A stretch of DNA of 64,000 nt from Phlebopus portentosus (Eukaryota > Basidiomycota > Agaricomycetes > Boletales > Boletinellaceae): contig JAYXKI010000011.1 of the NCBI GenBank assembly GCA_037892935.1, forward strand, positions 62,001-126,000. Direction: 5' to 3'. This document shows, piece after piece, positions 36,045 through 47,685 of the stretch. The notes under the pieces were generated by a model. The model saw only the letters and a program-made list of their open reading frames with translations, had not been told where the DNA came from and did not search any database. Both the position numbers and the translations under genes were made by a program. Numbering within the stretch: the stretch's first letter is position 1; every line of letters begins with the position of its first letter.

Positions 36045-36870
36045 AGTGATATATTATGGATGCGTTATGATTCGGAATTGCAAGCGAGAATGTGAGCGAG
36101 CAGGATGATAGGGACTGAAAGTGAGACCTGTGTTATATGTATGGACTCCCGGCATAGAGCCCACCTGAAACTCAAAAGTGACGTCACTCATGAGAGGGAT
36201 TGTAGATTTATTTCGAAACCTATTAATATTCTTCGTCGTCTGATCGCATGTGGACAAAGATTAGCAAGAATGGTGACAGTCGTCATACTCTGAGTCGAGT
36301 CGTAGCATACAACATACATATTATCCATGAGGCATACGAGTAAACATGTGCGCGACTCTTACTACAGTTGAAATTGTCCTCGCGCATGCATAAATCTAGT
36401 AATGCATTGGATTGGAGCTTCTGCCAAGTCGGGAGAAGAGAAATCATAATGTATTGTATTTTGGACCGAAGTATGCATTTTTGAACACTATTTTTTGCGG
36501 TATTTCAATCAAAATTTTGGACACCAGGTGTCAGCAAGAGCATCGACAATATTGATCACGGATCCGCGCTTTCCCGAGCTAGTTTAGATATTTATGCCAC
36601 ATTTGAGCTCGATTTCTCAATTTTACTGTAAATGGTATTATGTCAACTGTAAGTCACGAATAATTAGATTCTGACTTGATTCGTGAAATATTTTCTTCAT
36701 CTACTGTCCTCTGGCTCTGAATGAGCTGCGAAAAGGTTACATGTAATTGCAAGCAATGAAGAATAAATTCATGATCTTATTCAATGTGGAAGGTAATTCT
36801 CATGCATCTTGTTGCATGAATCATTGGGAAATGCCTTCTTCCGACATTTTGCGTTAGGACAATTTCAACT
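36045..36870. other. Intergenic between the two Pmp3-like genes
   Basis: AT-rich region forming the promoter of the first Pmp3 gene and the 3' flank of the second. No gene or repeat recognised. Confidence 0.5.
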
Positions 36871-37392
36871 CTAGTAGTAGCCCCCTGTCCTCCTACTTCT
36901 ACCCCGACCGCGCTTTCGTCGCTTCCGCTGGTTCTTTCTCTCCTTGATCTCGCGTCGAGTAAGCTGGTGATCCCAAAGAATTTCATATCTAAAGAAAATA
37001 GAAGTTGAGACACGATACGGACCGTTGCTAGAAACAGGACTTACATAGCGTGTATTATACCAGGCAGATAGCCGCAAAGTGTCAATAAAATGTTAACAAC
37101 AAGAACTATCGAAGCGTAAGTCAGCAAGAGGCAATCAAACTACCCAACTCGATGAAAATGACTTACTCATCCAGGACCATTTTTTCCACAACATCTCTGG
37201 TATTCACACAATCAGTTCCGCCTACAACGAGCACTGCACAAACGCGAGTAAGATGACGTACTGAAGAGCACTCCCAATGGAGGGAGGATTCTGAATGGAG
37301 AAACCGCTGTCAAAAATAAACGAATGAAGAAAGCAAGAGAGGACGTACATAGCAACAACACACAAGGCGATTTTGATTGGCCATTCTCCCAT
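36871..37392 (-). CDS. Pmp3/UPF0057-family membrane proteolipid, basic-tailed
   Basis: Five exons of 44, 29, 12, 61 and 118 nt, read from 37392, give 87 residues. The order is MGEWPIKIALCVVAI, then ILPPLGVLF, then SGTDF (partly from a 12-nt exon), then LVVNILLTLCGYLPGIIHAI and YEILWDHQ. This is a clear two-helix Pmp3 core. The tail is strongly basic (KERKNQRKRRKRGRGRSRR) and ends TGGYY, unlike the Ala/Thr tail of its neighbour. The tail may bind acidic lipids. The 12-nt exon uses a weak donor (GTGTGA), chosen because it restores the family motif. The reading frame stays open upstream of 37392 without another ATG, so this start is preferred. Confidence 0.85.
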
Positions 37393-38612
37393 AGTTGAGC
37401 GAGGCTTGTCGAGCTGCGGCTCAAGACACTGTCTAATAATCGAGAGGGAAAATTGCAGAGAAAGAGTGGGAGAGCTTTATAAACTTACTTTGCTGCGTAT
37501 CCGTACACCTTTGCTGGTCCTCGTCACAACGCAAACAATTGTCGGTCTACGTCAGCTGGATGTGCGTGCGTGCACGACGCTGGGCAATAGTCATGGAGGA
37601 TATAGTCCAGTACTGACAGCCTAGATTTAGTCGCGGTTCTAATTCATTATCTTGAGTCATTGTTGTATCGGGAACGTGCTAGTGACGGGGAAGTCGGTAG
37701 TCACCGACTCTTCAACACGACACGACTTTGCTCGATCCGGGATGGAAATCGTCAGCGGCAATGGGCAATTCGGGGTGCAAATCAAAGGCCTATTTCGTCT
37801 CCTTTCCGTATCCCTGCACGAGACATGTTATCGTATATAAGCGACGCACAAAAGTGAATGTTGATCATGGAAATAAGGACTTCAAGCGAACAAATGGGAA
37901 GTGGCAATCCTTCCCACGGGATATGCCGAGTCGAGTCATGCCGGTGCGTCGATCACCTGAATAGATAAAAGTCGGGAAAATTGTATACGAATACGTATGA
38001 TGAGATCGGGGTCACATCTCAATAACCCACCAACAATGAAAACATAGAAAAGACGACACGATTCAAGAAAAGCATGCAAAATTCATACTGTGCATTTCAA
38101 TGGAAGAAATGCTGATACAGAAGCTTTGGAGCTCAGAAACGAAACTTGAGTGTTCCGTACTGCTATATCTGCTTCAAGTGAGCAGTTATCCAGTTTATTT
38201 CAGTGTTATTCCTCCCTCAGCCCGGACACGCATAATGTGAGACCATCACTCTACTACTCAGCTCCGCACCTCGAGTGCAACGAATCTACTCCTCGCACAG
38301 GAAGGATTTACGAAGCAGGTGTGACACCGCAGAATACGACATCGCCGGATGGAACTCACTACGTTTTGCCCCCAAGTACATCGACACCCGTCTCTGGGCC
38401 GCTCCATGCGTCGAGCCGACGTAAGTAGCTGTGGTGTTGGCCATCTCCTGGTTCTGGTAGAAACAGTGGTAACCCACTAAGACTGGCGATCGTGTTCATA
38501 CTTAGGATTTTTGAAGACGGTGCTGGTGATTCTCGGTCCGCCGACTACCGTGCAGAACGCTTGGGAGCCTCGCCAAGAAATAACAGGGATCCAATGTCTT
38601 CTGTCTTCCCAG
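37393..38612. other. Intergenic, no supported gene
   Basis: Promoter region of the second Pmp3 gene and 3' flank of the DUF6534 gene. The ORFs at 37373-37964 and 38150-38477 overlap in several frames and carry no recognisable domain. Confidence 0.45.
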
Positions 38613-40186
38613 TCAAACGGTTCGAAGTTCCGGTGCTGCCGTCTCGATATCAGACTCTGTGAAGCTGACACCAAGCTTCGAGAAGTAAGAATGGAACTCG
38701 GCCATAGGAAACGCTCTGAAGGCATCCCGGATAAATTCGATGCTTACCTTACGCTGGTCGGCGTTGCTTTCCACATCAATGTCTACTCGGCACTCAATTG
38801 CTCCTGATGACGAAATCTATGTTATTGCGGATGTGTTCTAGCAGAAAACGAGAGAAAACTATAAGACGTACTTTGCGAGAGGCATCCATACTACTGCTCT
38901 TCCTCCTTGCATTCGCAACCGAGAAGTCTTGGAAGCGAATGCTCAAGCTCTCTTCGTGACTACCGAGAGTCCGGAGAGACAATCGGGCGTTCAACCTACA
39001 ATTATACGGGTCAAATGCAGGACTCAGATACACAAAATGGCAACGAACGAGGCGAGTACGCAATTGAAATACACTGGTCAAGTAGTTAGCATACTCATAT
39101 CAGCCGCTGAAACAACTATGACTCACACTTCGGAAGAACCAGATCAGCAAGCGCATAAATAAGGGAGTTGGGAGCTGCTCCGACGCCAACTAGTGCCAAT
39201 ATCATCCAGAGGGACGTTACGAGACCAGAACCGATGGTATACAGGACGAGGCGATTTATGATCGAATCTGTTCTTCTATTTCCACATCGTGATTTCCACA
39301 AAAGCCATATCAGTACGGAAGCAAGGAATGTATCTGTGAATGCAATAACGGCATTCAGCGCGATTACTATATCAAGGGATTTGGCCAATTGGTCCAGCTG
39401 ATTCGAGTTATAGATTAGTCCATAATAGACCACATTCATCGCGAACTGTCCCAGAACGGCGACGAACAACAATCCTGCTAGCATGAACCGCTTGTTGTTT
39501 ACTTCAAGATCGTGAGTCAGAGCCTACAAGTACAACGTGCGCAATACCCACAATACCAAGCACGTCGGACAAAGATAATCTGTACCATAACGTCGACTAA
39601 GGCAGCAAAAATCCCGGTGGTGCTCGCAGTTCTGTTAGAAGTACGGTCTCAACTTGAACCGCACATTTCCCCATCAAAGGAATAGTAACGTACTTTGGGA
39701 ACCGAATATAGAACGTCGAGTCGATGATTCCCTTCACAAAGACCTCATATGTCCATATCAGAAGGATGACCTGATGCACTGTGTCCAGTGTCCATATCAA
39801 GCACAGATATATTTTAAGCCATCTCTGGTCGGTCGCCCAGTATTTCTGAACGGACGTTAGTTGCTAAGTGCAAATCCGAGGATAGACGGCCGACTTCACT
39901 CACTTCGTAGTACAGGTACAGCTGAAGACAACCGATGCCCCATAATCTGGAACGTGTAAGTGACTTCGCCTTTTTTTGGCGTTTTGTTCAGACCTACGTC
40001 GAAGAAAAACTGGAAATTCTGTGGTCAATTTGCGAACTCGATTGCTGATGTTTTCACTTACATCGCTGCTAGGTAGAGACAGCCATACTAGACAAACAGT
40101 CAGAAAGTTGATCTCTAGATGAATGGATGTCATTTACACACAATACTGTCCAGCTGCGATGGGTTCACGATGCCCGTCGAGGCCAT
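38613..40186 (-). CDS. DUF6534 seven-helix membrane protein
   Basis: Read from 40186 (MASTGIVNPSQLDSI). Membrane segments include WLKIYLCLIWTLDTVHQVIL, FMLAGLLFVAVLGQFAMNVV and the family hallmark ALNAVIAFTDTFLASVLIWL, followed by KSRCGNRRTDSIINRLVLYT and IGSGLVTSLWMILAL. Splicing about 39000-39060 gives VYFNCVLASLNARLSLR, the expected end of the last helix, then a hydrophilic tail ending TAAPELRTV (stop 38613). The family is abundant in Agaricomycetes and receptor-like in layout, with no proven ligand or transport activity. The exons between 39490 and 40180 are short and their borders approximate. Confidence 0.8.
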
Positions 40187-40733
40187 GGTGCGGGTGTTGG
40201 ACATGAAGTGTCTGGGAAAGGAAGGTATCGAACCGCATTTTATATCTTGATTCCGGGAGCAAATGACAGCAAATGGCGAAGGATCCAACGGAGAAGACGG
40301 AAACCTTATTTGTGATCTAATATGGTAGAATAAGGTCCAAGCGCTAAGACAATCCATTCTTCGGCTATTGCTACAAAATGACGAGCATTTCAACAAGAGC
40401 ATCGCAAAGCAGAATGAACAGTGAATCTTGTTAAATCGGAGAGAAGAACGCCTGCATATTATACTCCATGTGTAGTGAATGAGATGGTGAATTACGACCC
40501 AGCGTAACACCTACAGATACTTACTTGAGGCAGGTAGGCGAAGCATCAAGACTTGGAAGCCCTACTATTTCTCTTCCGAGCCTAAATGTTGGTCTAGAAT
40601 GGAAGTTTCTGATCGACGTACGCAAAATTCACCTGCCCTGATTCTTCGGTCTCTGCAGGTCTTACCAATTTTGTAGAGCGCGTCTCACTTACTTGGCATT
40701 TATCATTTACTAATCAGCTTTTGTCATGGCGAT
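40187..40733. other. Intergenic
   Basis: Promoter of the DUF6534 gene and 3' flank of the DUF6533 gene. No supported feature beyond an isolated ORF in the minus strand overlapping the DUF6534 start. Confidence 0.45.
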
Positions 40734-42322
40734 TTATGCAAACTCCATAGCAGACAAACTATGCGTTCTGTAGCTAGCATCTTCACCTGTCCCTTTGGCG
40801 CCAACTTCCTTCAAGTGAATCAACATGTGGGCTCCGATGGCGGAAAGAAGACTTGGTAATCCAAGCACGATATTATCCAGATACGCACTATGACCAAGGT
40901 AACCAGCAATGAGGTTCATGACGGCGCAAATAATTGTCCTGAAGGATTTGTAAGCCACCGAATCGTCGTTTCTCACGTATAAAATAGTTCACTTACATAG
41001 AGAAATATATCACTTGATCTTCAATCAAGACTCGAAGTAGCGTTGTAGACTGCCTAACAGACGCCCAGTACTTCAATGTTTTATATAACGCGAGGGCCAT
41101 CAATATAATTCCGTAGAGTAAGAGCACAATCCTAACCAACAATGATTCAGTAAATTATCATTCAACATCAGTGGATTGCTCACCAGGTCGCCGTGTTCCA
41201 TCCAGGGTCCTGTACCCGCTGCAGTAAACAGATAACATAATCCCCGTTTAACCGACTAGCGATGGCTATCCAACCAATTAGCGTATAGGTATCGGGGATT
41301 CAGAAGAGAACTAACGGTTAGCATCTTTCACTTCATAAACCACAAGTGCCAGGCGTCCAGTAGCCTGTAGGGAAAACAACACTCTAAGGCACAAAGCAAT
41401 ATGCTGGTCTATAATATAAAAGGATCATGTAAAACTATGTAAAAATGGAATCGTTCAATACCTTGGCGATATAGGGCTAGTACTCTCAGTAAAAGAATGT
41501 CTAATAAGCCCAGAAAGATCAACAAAACTTTCTCAGATTTGTTATAATGGCCGTACACACAGTCGATAAGGGCAAACATGGTGCATTCTGCTCGAGGCAG
41601 ATGAGACGTAGCAATCAAAACAAAAGTATACTGGACTTACGGCACACTTTGGCCGTCCAGTAGCCAAATTGACCTTGTAATCGTCCATATTTGAGTGTAC
41701 CGCAGTGCACAGCATACGAATCTTACATCTAATAGAAGAGAGCAGAAGAACATCAGTTAGTCTTCTTGAGGGTACGCAGATCAGACTCACAATGGTGTTA
41801 TTTCGTTGTTCATGCTGTCTATGAATTACGGATCTAATTAGTCACGAGAACTGATAAGTGCAATGGTACCTCACAAAGAATTCCTGAAGACGCCCCAAGA
41901 ATTCCGCAGAAGCGAGTCTAAAAATTGGATCAGGACAATTAGCAAAGCATCACATTTTTATGGTACTTACTGAGAAGTAAAGAAAGCTGACAGGACGCAG
42001 AGGATATCTCTGAATGCGTTGGATGTGAGAACTATGCATCCCTTCAATAGAAAGCTTGTACCCAGAAATACTTGACCTTGAAACGGTGATCAGACACAAA
42101 GTTTGATCGAGAAATCACAGAAAGTGGATTTCTCACCTCCTGGTCAACTTTGATGACTAGCATGAATATCTCAGTCTCTCAATATCTTCAAAGCCAACTA
42201 TCCTCACCTATATCGTAGAACAAGACGGTTGTAAAGGCCACACAAAATAACGAAGTCTGAAATGCAGAAGTTGACTCTCGCCTAGGGTCCATTTCTTGAG
42301 TATCGAAACGGAGGGCAAGCAT
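40734..42322 (-). CDS. DUF6533-like seven-helix membrane protein
   Basis: About ten short exons. The N-terminal exon gives FQTSLFCVAFTTVLFYDI. The DUF6533 hallmark is completed by VDQE plus VKYFW (about 42060-42145), matching D-x-E-V-x-x-x-W. Later exons give ALIDCVYGHYNKSEKVLLIF, LDILLLRVLALYRQG, MALALYKTLKYWASVRQS, LLRVLIEDQVIYF and finally LLSAIGAHMLIHLKEVG before a short hydrophilic tail (stop 40734). This is the full domain order of the family. Two in-frame ATGs exist (42322 and 42292). It is the intact relative of the decayed copy at 59-60 kb. Exon borders in 41180-41990 are approximate. Confidence 0.7.
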
Positions 42323-42930
42323 TCTTCAGGATAAGAGGCGCAACGAGCTACCAGATGAAGAGCGGAGAAGAGGGGCAGAAAGGAAGAATAAGGGCTAACG
42401 TCAGTCTCTTATATCACTTCAGCGAGCTTCCCAGGATCCGACTTAAAATAAGAAGAATCATGATAAGAAGCGGCTTTCAGTATACGGGTTCCAATCAGTA
42501 TTCCCTGATCAAATCATGACAGAACCATGTTCCAGCTTTGATTTATTGAAGCAGGAAGTGTTCGAGTTCTGATTACTAGGGATGATGGTGACTTTAGCGA
42601 TTGCCGGCATATAAAATAGGAAATATAGAAAACTTACTAGGAGTCATACCATCTTGTTCCAGTCCTCACAAAAGTAATCACCTATGATTACTCTGTTACA
42701 TGAGGAAAAGTAGTCACTAGCAGGCGCAGTAAAACACAACAATCTTGCAAATAGCTAATGGAGACATAAGTCCACCAGTAATAATGTTTCTACAAGTAGA
42801 ACATGGACACATACAACAAAGGAACTGCATGTGAGGAGGAACGGGAAAAGATAAAATACAAAAACACATAATACAACATCGCCGTAACAAAGGAGCGGGA
42901 AAGAGAAAGCAGCTATAGAAGAAGAATAAT
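42323..42930. other. Intergenic
   Basis: Upstream of the DUF6533-like gene and downstream of the WD40 gene. AT-rich; minus-strand ORFs at 42717-43091 run into the coding strand of the WD40 gene in another frame. Nothing supported. Confidence 0.5.
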
Positions 42931-44439
42931 TTATCGAATGATATTCTGCAGACAACGTTCATCTTCTCTGGGGAGAGGCTCCTGTTTCCCAAAGACCTTA
43001 TAAATGCGGATCGAATCATCCGAACCACAAGTGACGATCTTTGTTCCGTCGGGACTGAGACAACTATGCGTAATTCGTCCGTGGGGAGCATCGAAGAGTC
43101 TCCCTACCACCTCGCCACGAGGGTAGTTATGCACAAGAATGGAGTGCTTGCGAGGAGCCGGGAGAACAGTATCAGTAATCACCGGTGCGAATGCATAACC
43201 ATGCGTTGATACTATTTCACGACAGCTTTGCGAAAAGTGAAGGGAGGTGATTTGCGAATGAGTGTTAATGACCGTGCGCTTTGGACGGCCGCGTACTACA
43301 TCCCAGAATCGTATCGTGCCGTCTTTCGTTCCTCCGCCCGATGCAAGCATATCTGGTTCCCAGGGACACCATGCGAACGCTTTGACGGTGGAAACATGCC
43401 GACGCATTCGCCAGCGTGCGGTGAGAGTACTCAGTTCAGCGCAATTTCTTTCGATATCAGGGCCTGAGCTGAAGTCAGCGTCGGAACTTGACGGAGGGGG
43501 AAGGTCGTAATTATGAACAGTAACAATCGGAGTCGCCCTTCCGCATCGAGAATCCCAGCAGACAATTACTCCATCCCCGCCACCTGTAGCGAGGAACCGC
43601 CCGTCAGCGTTCCATTTGACACCGCAAACTCGTGCTCTATGCGACCTGAGAACTTTCCCTCCTCTTTGTTCCCGGATGTCATACTGGCGAAGCTGGCCGG
43701 ACTGATACCCGGCTGCGAAAACATTCGTATCTCTCCAGCTCAAGTCACCGACGAAGTCTTTCTCGCGATGTGGCTTGTACTCCCTTACCAGCTGCTTGGT
43801 TTCAGGATTGTACGTGCGGACCAAGCCATTATCGAGCCCAATACCAAGAGCCGACGAATTCGGACTCCATGTTGTGCTTGAAACGTATTCATCAGACCTG
43901 AGAGAGACGATTCGTGAGATAGACTGGGTCTGCATATTGCGGTACACGATGGAACAGCTCATCGCAACCGCTAGCAAATTATCCTTGCTCCAGTCCGCCA
44001 AACGGGAATAGAAATCATCGCGCAGACAAGGAGCGGCGAGGCATGTCTCTGGCGCTCTGCCGAGGTTTGTCGATGCAGATGCGACAGGAAGGGGAACAGG
44101 CATTTCGTATAAGCTCCGGGTGAGCCTTTGAAGTACACTGCGGAACGGAACAATGTTTTGCGCAGTCCCTGATGGATCAACGTTCTCGGAGTGAAATGAC
44201 AAACGTCTGTCTCCGGCTTCTCCGATGTATTTGGCTAACCGTCGTGATCTAGGCGTTACATTCAATGGTATATTTCGCGTCGACGCCACTGCAACAAAGC
44301 GATCACTCTACAAAGGCGCTGTAAGCCGAGGCTCGACAACCAGATAGAATATAAGCAATACCGATGATTTACCCCTGGACGTTAGCCGGCGATTACTTGG
44401 GCCTTCAACTTCATCTTGGAGGATCGCAAGACTGGCCAT
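42931..44439 (-). CDS. Cdc20/Fizzy-related-type WD40 activator of the APC/C
   Basis: A 452-codon final exon (from about 44288) is preceded by a short exon joined across about 44290-44352. The family junction LRDDFYSRLADWSKDNLLAV is clear, followed by seven WD40-type blades, including WNADGRFLATGGGDGVIVCWD, KDGTIRFWD and THSQITSLHFSQSCREIVST. The last two residues are Ile-Arg, the IR tail that docks Cdc20/Cdh1 proteins on the APC/C. These proteins select substrates for ubiquitylation at mitotic exit or in meiosis. The N-terminus shows no canonical DR-F/Y-I-P C-box; the nearest string is GDRRLSF. It may therefore be a diverged or meiotic (Ama1/Mfr1-like) paralogue. The start is uncertain: the upstream exon stays open to about 44556 without an ATG, and I used the internal Met at 44439. 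Confidence 0.82.
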
Positions 44440-44824
44440 CGAGCTCTTTCGTCGTTTTCTTGAACGATCATCGTTGCGAACGCGTAAAGGTGTCAGCTTC
44501 GTATCTTGTTTATGCACAATCGTTTCCTCTTCTGAGCTGTTGGTTGTGTCAGCCTCTTCCCGCTATATGAGAAGACAATTAGAGCCTACTTCGCCATTAT
44601 AGTCTTGTTTTGCGCTGAACCTCAGGATTGTAGTAGTTGAACAGAGACCAACGCGCTGGCTGGTCAAAGGACACGAATAGTTAAGTCTAAGAAGACTATT
44701 GTGTGTCGATCTTTGCAGGGCCAACAGCACGTGATGATTATCGCCAGACGTGACGTAACAGAGGTGACTGTGACCGTGCGCATCTCACTTTTTTCTGCAA
44801 CCCGGACGTTTCCTGCTCAACTTT
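44440..44824. promoter_or_regulatory. Divergent promoter region (WD40 activator / mL44)
   Basis: The two genes are transcribed away from each other over a few hundred bases, part of which is probably the 5' exon of the WD40 gene. No TATA element or defined operator was identified. Confidence 0.4.
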
Positions 44825-46086
44825 ATGTCGCGCCCCGTCTCTTTCCTCAAGGCGTCCTCAGAGCGCCTTCTCAAATCCCAGCGACGTTTTGTTCATTCAA
44901 CTGAATGTGAAAGAAGAGCTGGTAATCAGGGAGTCGGTAAAGGTAAGCAAATGCTTGTCGTGCGCTGTCACCGGAAGGACGAAAAGGTGTACTAAACATT
45001 CTATTAGCGTTGTTTCTCGGCGCTATTCTGCCGCGGCGACGGCGACTGCAAGCTCCTCGAAGCGACAAGAACCACAGGAGGTCGAGTACTTGGACGATGA
45101 GGACGTGGATAGCTCTTTTGCAGAACATGGTCAAGAGGACAGCAGAACAACGACCATCCTGTATCCAAAACCGAAGCCGAAGGCTGATCCAGGGCCTCTC
45201 GTCGCGCACCTGGAGCACCTGTTCCCACCGCTGGAATTTCCGGACACTGTCGCTACTCAAATGTTGACTCACATTAGTGCGAAGGAAGCTTGGGCGGGAC
45301 ATAATGCACGATTGGCATTCGTCGGTGAGCGCTTAGTTCCTACTGTGCTCTGTTGAATTCTATAGCTGAATAGCGTGCTATTTCCTGTGACTCTGTGTGC
45401 GACTATTTTCCTGGTCCTACCTAGGCCGGCGGGTACTGCATTCCTACTTGCTGCTTTTCCTTCACAATGCATCGCAAAAGCTCGCTAAAACCGCTTCGCC
45501 TCCGGTGGATCCCGATGCGACATTTGACTTCGACCTTATTGCATATAGAGCACTGCATACGCATCATCTAGGAGAGCATGTTGGCTCAAAATGGGCCTTG
45601 GCTCGGACAATGCTATGGACACCTCCCGTAAAGACTAAAGTACGAGAGCCTTTGAAGAGCCCAGGACTGTACAAGGTGCAGGGCACAACGGTCGAAGGAA
45701 TCATGGGAGGGATATTTCACCAGTTTGTAAGTTGTACACTACTCCGAAGTCTTCGAACTTTCTCCGTTATCTCAATTGATGAAAAATGAATTGCGCAGGG
45801 TGGGACAATCGCTCAACGCGTTTTCCACACGCGACTTCTTCCTCATATGCTCCTTCCCGGAACATCTCTTGGGCTACATGATGCCTTCCATCGGGCCGCA
45901 TTAGATATGCAAGCACGTATGGGCGGGCCTGACGGACTTCTTGTTTCTTCCGAATCATCACAGCGAAGTCCAACGGGTTTTCGAACGCAATCATCAACTC
46001 TCCCTGAAGCATCTCAGCAACGATGGACTTCACCTCGTATATCGACCGAGACAACGCAGTCGTCGCGAAAACGGATCCCATTGTGA
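44825..46086 (+). CDS. mrpl3: Mitochondrial large-subunit ribosomal protein mL44 (RNase III-like)
   Basis: The start at 44825 gives a typical mitochondrial presequence (MSRPVSFLKASSERLLKSQR). The body has LEHLFPPLEFPDTVATQMLT, then LAFVG/RRVLHSYLLLFL across an intron (about 45325-45423), WALARTMLWTPP, GTTVEGIMGGIFHQF, and GGTIAQRVFHTRLLPHML after another intron (about 45727-45798). This is the RNase III-fold domain of mL44 (yeast MRPL3), which has lost catalysis and sits in the mitoribosome. The frame then continues through a Ser-rich tail to 46086. The first intron is unresolved: the obvious GTAAG donor at about 44939 and the TTAG acceptor at 45006 do not keep phase, so the true junction differs or an extra exon exists. 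Confidence 0.85.
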
Positions 46087-47685
46087 GCTTTCTCGACTCG
46101 ACTTTCGTTCTGGGTACCTACGTAATTGCCGGCTTTAGGTAATCGTGGTAAAGGCTTTACCACGGTCTATACTCCTGCTCAAATGCCGGATTTACACAGG
46201 CAATGCTATTCCCGCGCTTCTGTGTAGTCGGCTTAGGGTGCTACGCAACATGCCGGACCGACGCTGCATCCAGCGCATAGAAGTCGGCAGATCATACATC
46301 ATCACCATCACTATACACAAAAGGCAAATCTATGTTTGGTATAATACTCTTGCAATGCAATGCACCGTGCAACTGATTTCCTATTCCTGCTATTGGGCTT
46401 GCGCATCAAAATTGGCGAGTTCATTCTTATATATACGTGTATTCTTTACTAGATGCTGTCGGTATATCCCTGCTCGCTCTGAAGGTGCTCACTTTATTCA
46501 TATTTTGACTCCATGTACAAGAACGCTGCGCCGAATCGTACCTTCTTGATTTTGGATTGTCAAGGGGTTGAAGCAACATCCTCGGTTTTGTGCAAAAACC
46601 TTGTTTTCAGTTAACCTACAATTCCTAGCACTAAGAAAGTCCTTGCTCACTACGTCCAAGGTCTGGCTCGGGAATCGTGTACAATTTTCCATTCTGAAAC
46701 GTCTTTCGCCGGCTTCGCATCTATTTCCTTCTGCGGCGCGACCAGTCAGACGGATTTGTAGGTGTGTCGATTTATCACAATTATCTCTGTTGCTGTTTTT
46801 ATCTTTTTTCATTTCCTATTTCAACGTCAGATCGTTCGCGATTTTCATTCTCATCAATTGCCGAGTCTCGTCTCCGTCATAGGCATGCACGTGTTATGAC
46901 ATTTGAAGGAAGTTGATGAGACACGTGAGATACGAGCTTCAGAACGCGGAGTACGTCTACCGGACAGTTTTCAATGAGTTAGGTTACGTGAGTACCACTA
47001 CCATGGATTGGCTCAAAAACTATTCTCCACTACCATGGAATGGTTCAAAAATCATCTACGGGTGAGTACCGCTACCGTGGAATGGTCCTAAAATCATTAA
47101 CGTAATACATATGATCGCTGTAAACAGGACGACTTTCTCTATTCTATGCGACTTCTGGATCCGGGAGAGTGGGCAATTGTCATAACACAGTTCCCGCGTG
47201 GATCACTTCCTCGACGCTAAAACATAGTCTCGCGGGACCGATCAAGCCACGTGTTCCGAGCGACACTCGAGTCAACACAGGTATCGGGACTGTTTGAGCG
47301 CCAAACGCATTGGTAATCGCTTGACGAGAAGAAACTCTGTGAGCGCTTGACATGATTTCATCTCGAGAGTAGAACTGAGTCTGCCAGTAGAGTATCGAGA
47401 ATCCTATTGACCACCATGGATAGGGTACGGAGCAATGTGCGAGAAAAATGAAAACAAGACCGCGTTGAAAATTTTTATCAGGATGGAATGAACTGAGTGC
47501 TTTGAAAAGGACGATTTAGTTCATAGACTCTCTAGGATCAAGCACGGGATTCTGTGGAGACACGAAGGTAAGCGTGACCGCACGAAAAGCATATAAAGAG
47601 TTCGTCATTCACTCAACGGAATCAGGTCCCCCCTCTCTTCTTGCTCTCATCTACTCTCTTCTGACTCTCGCCGTCTCTCTTCACA
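46087..47685. other. Intergenic region, 1.6 kb
   Basis: Downstream of mL44 and upstream of the superoxide dismutase gene. It contains a short tandem repeat (listed separately). ORFs at 46145-46549 and 46498-46882 lack recognisable domains and overlap other frames. Confidence 0.45.
46988..47101 (+). repeat. Three-unit imperfect tandem repeat
   Basis: Three related units, each built on CC(A/G)CTACC(A/G)TGGA-TGG followed by T-CAAAAA or CTAAAA, start near 46995, 47027 and 47069. GTGAGTACC precedes units 1 and 3. Units differ by several substitutions. No function is evident; it lies in non-coding DNA about 600 bp upstream of the superoxide dismutase gene. Confidence 0.75.

Noticed and set aside
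46145..46882. Plus-strand ORFs downstream of mL44
   Set aside because: They overlap other open frames, are not conserved-looking and lack splice or start context.
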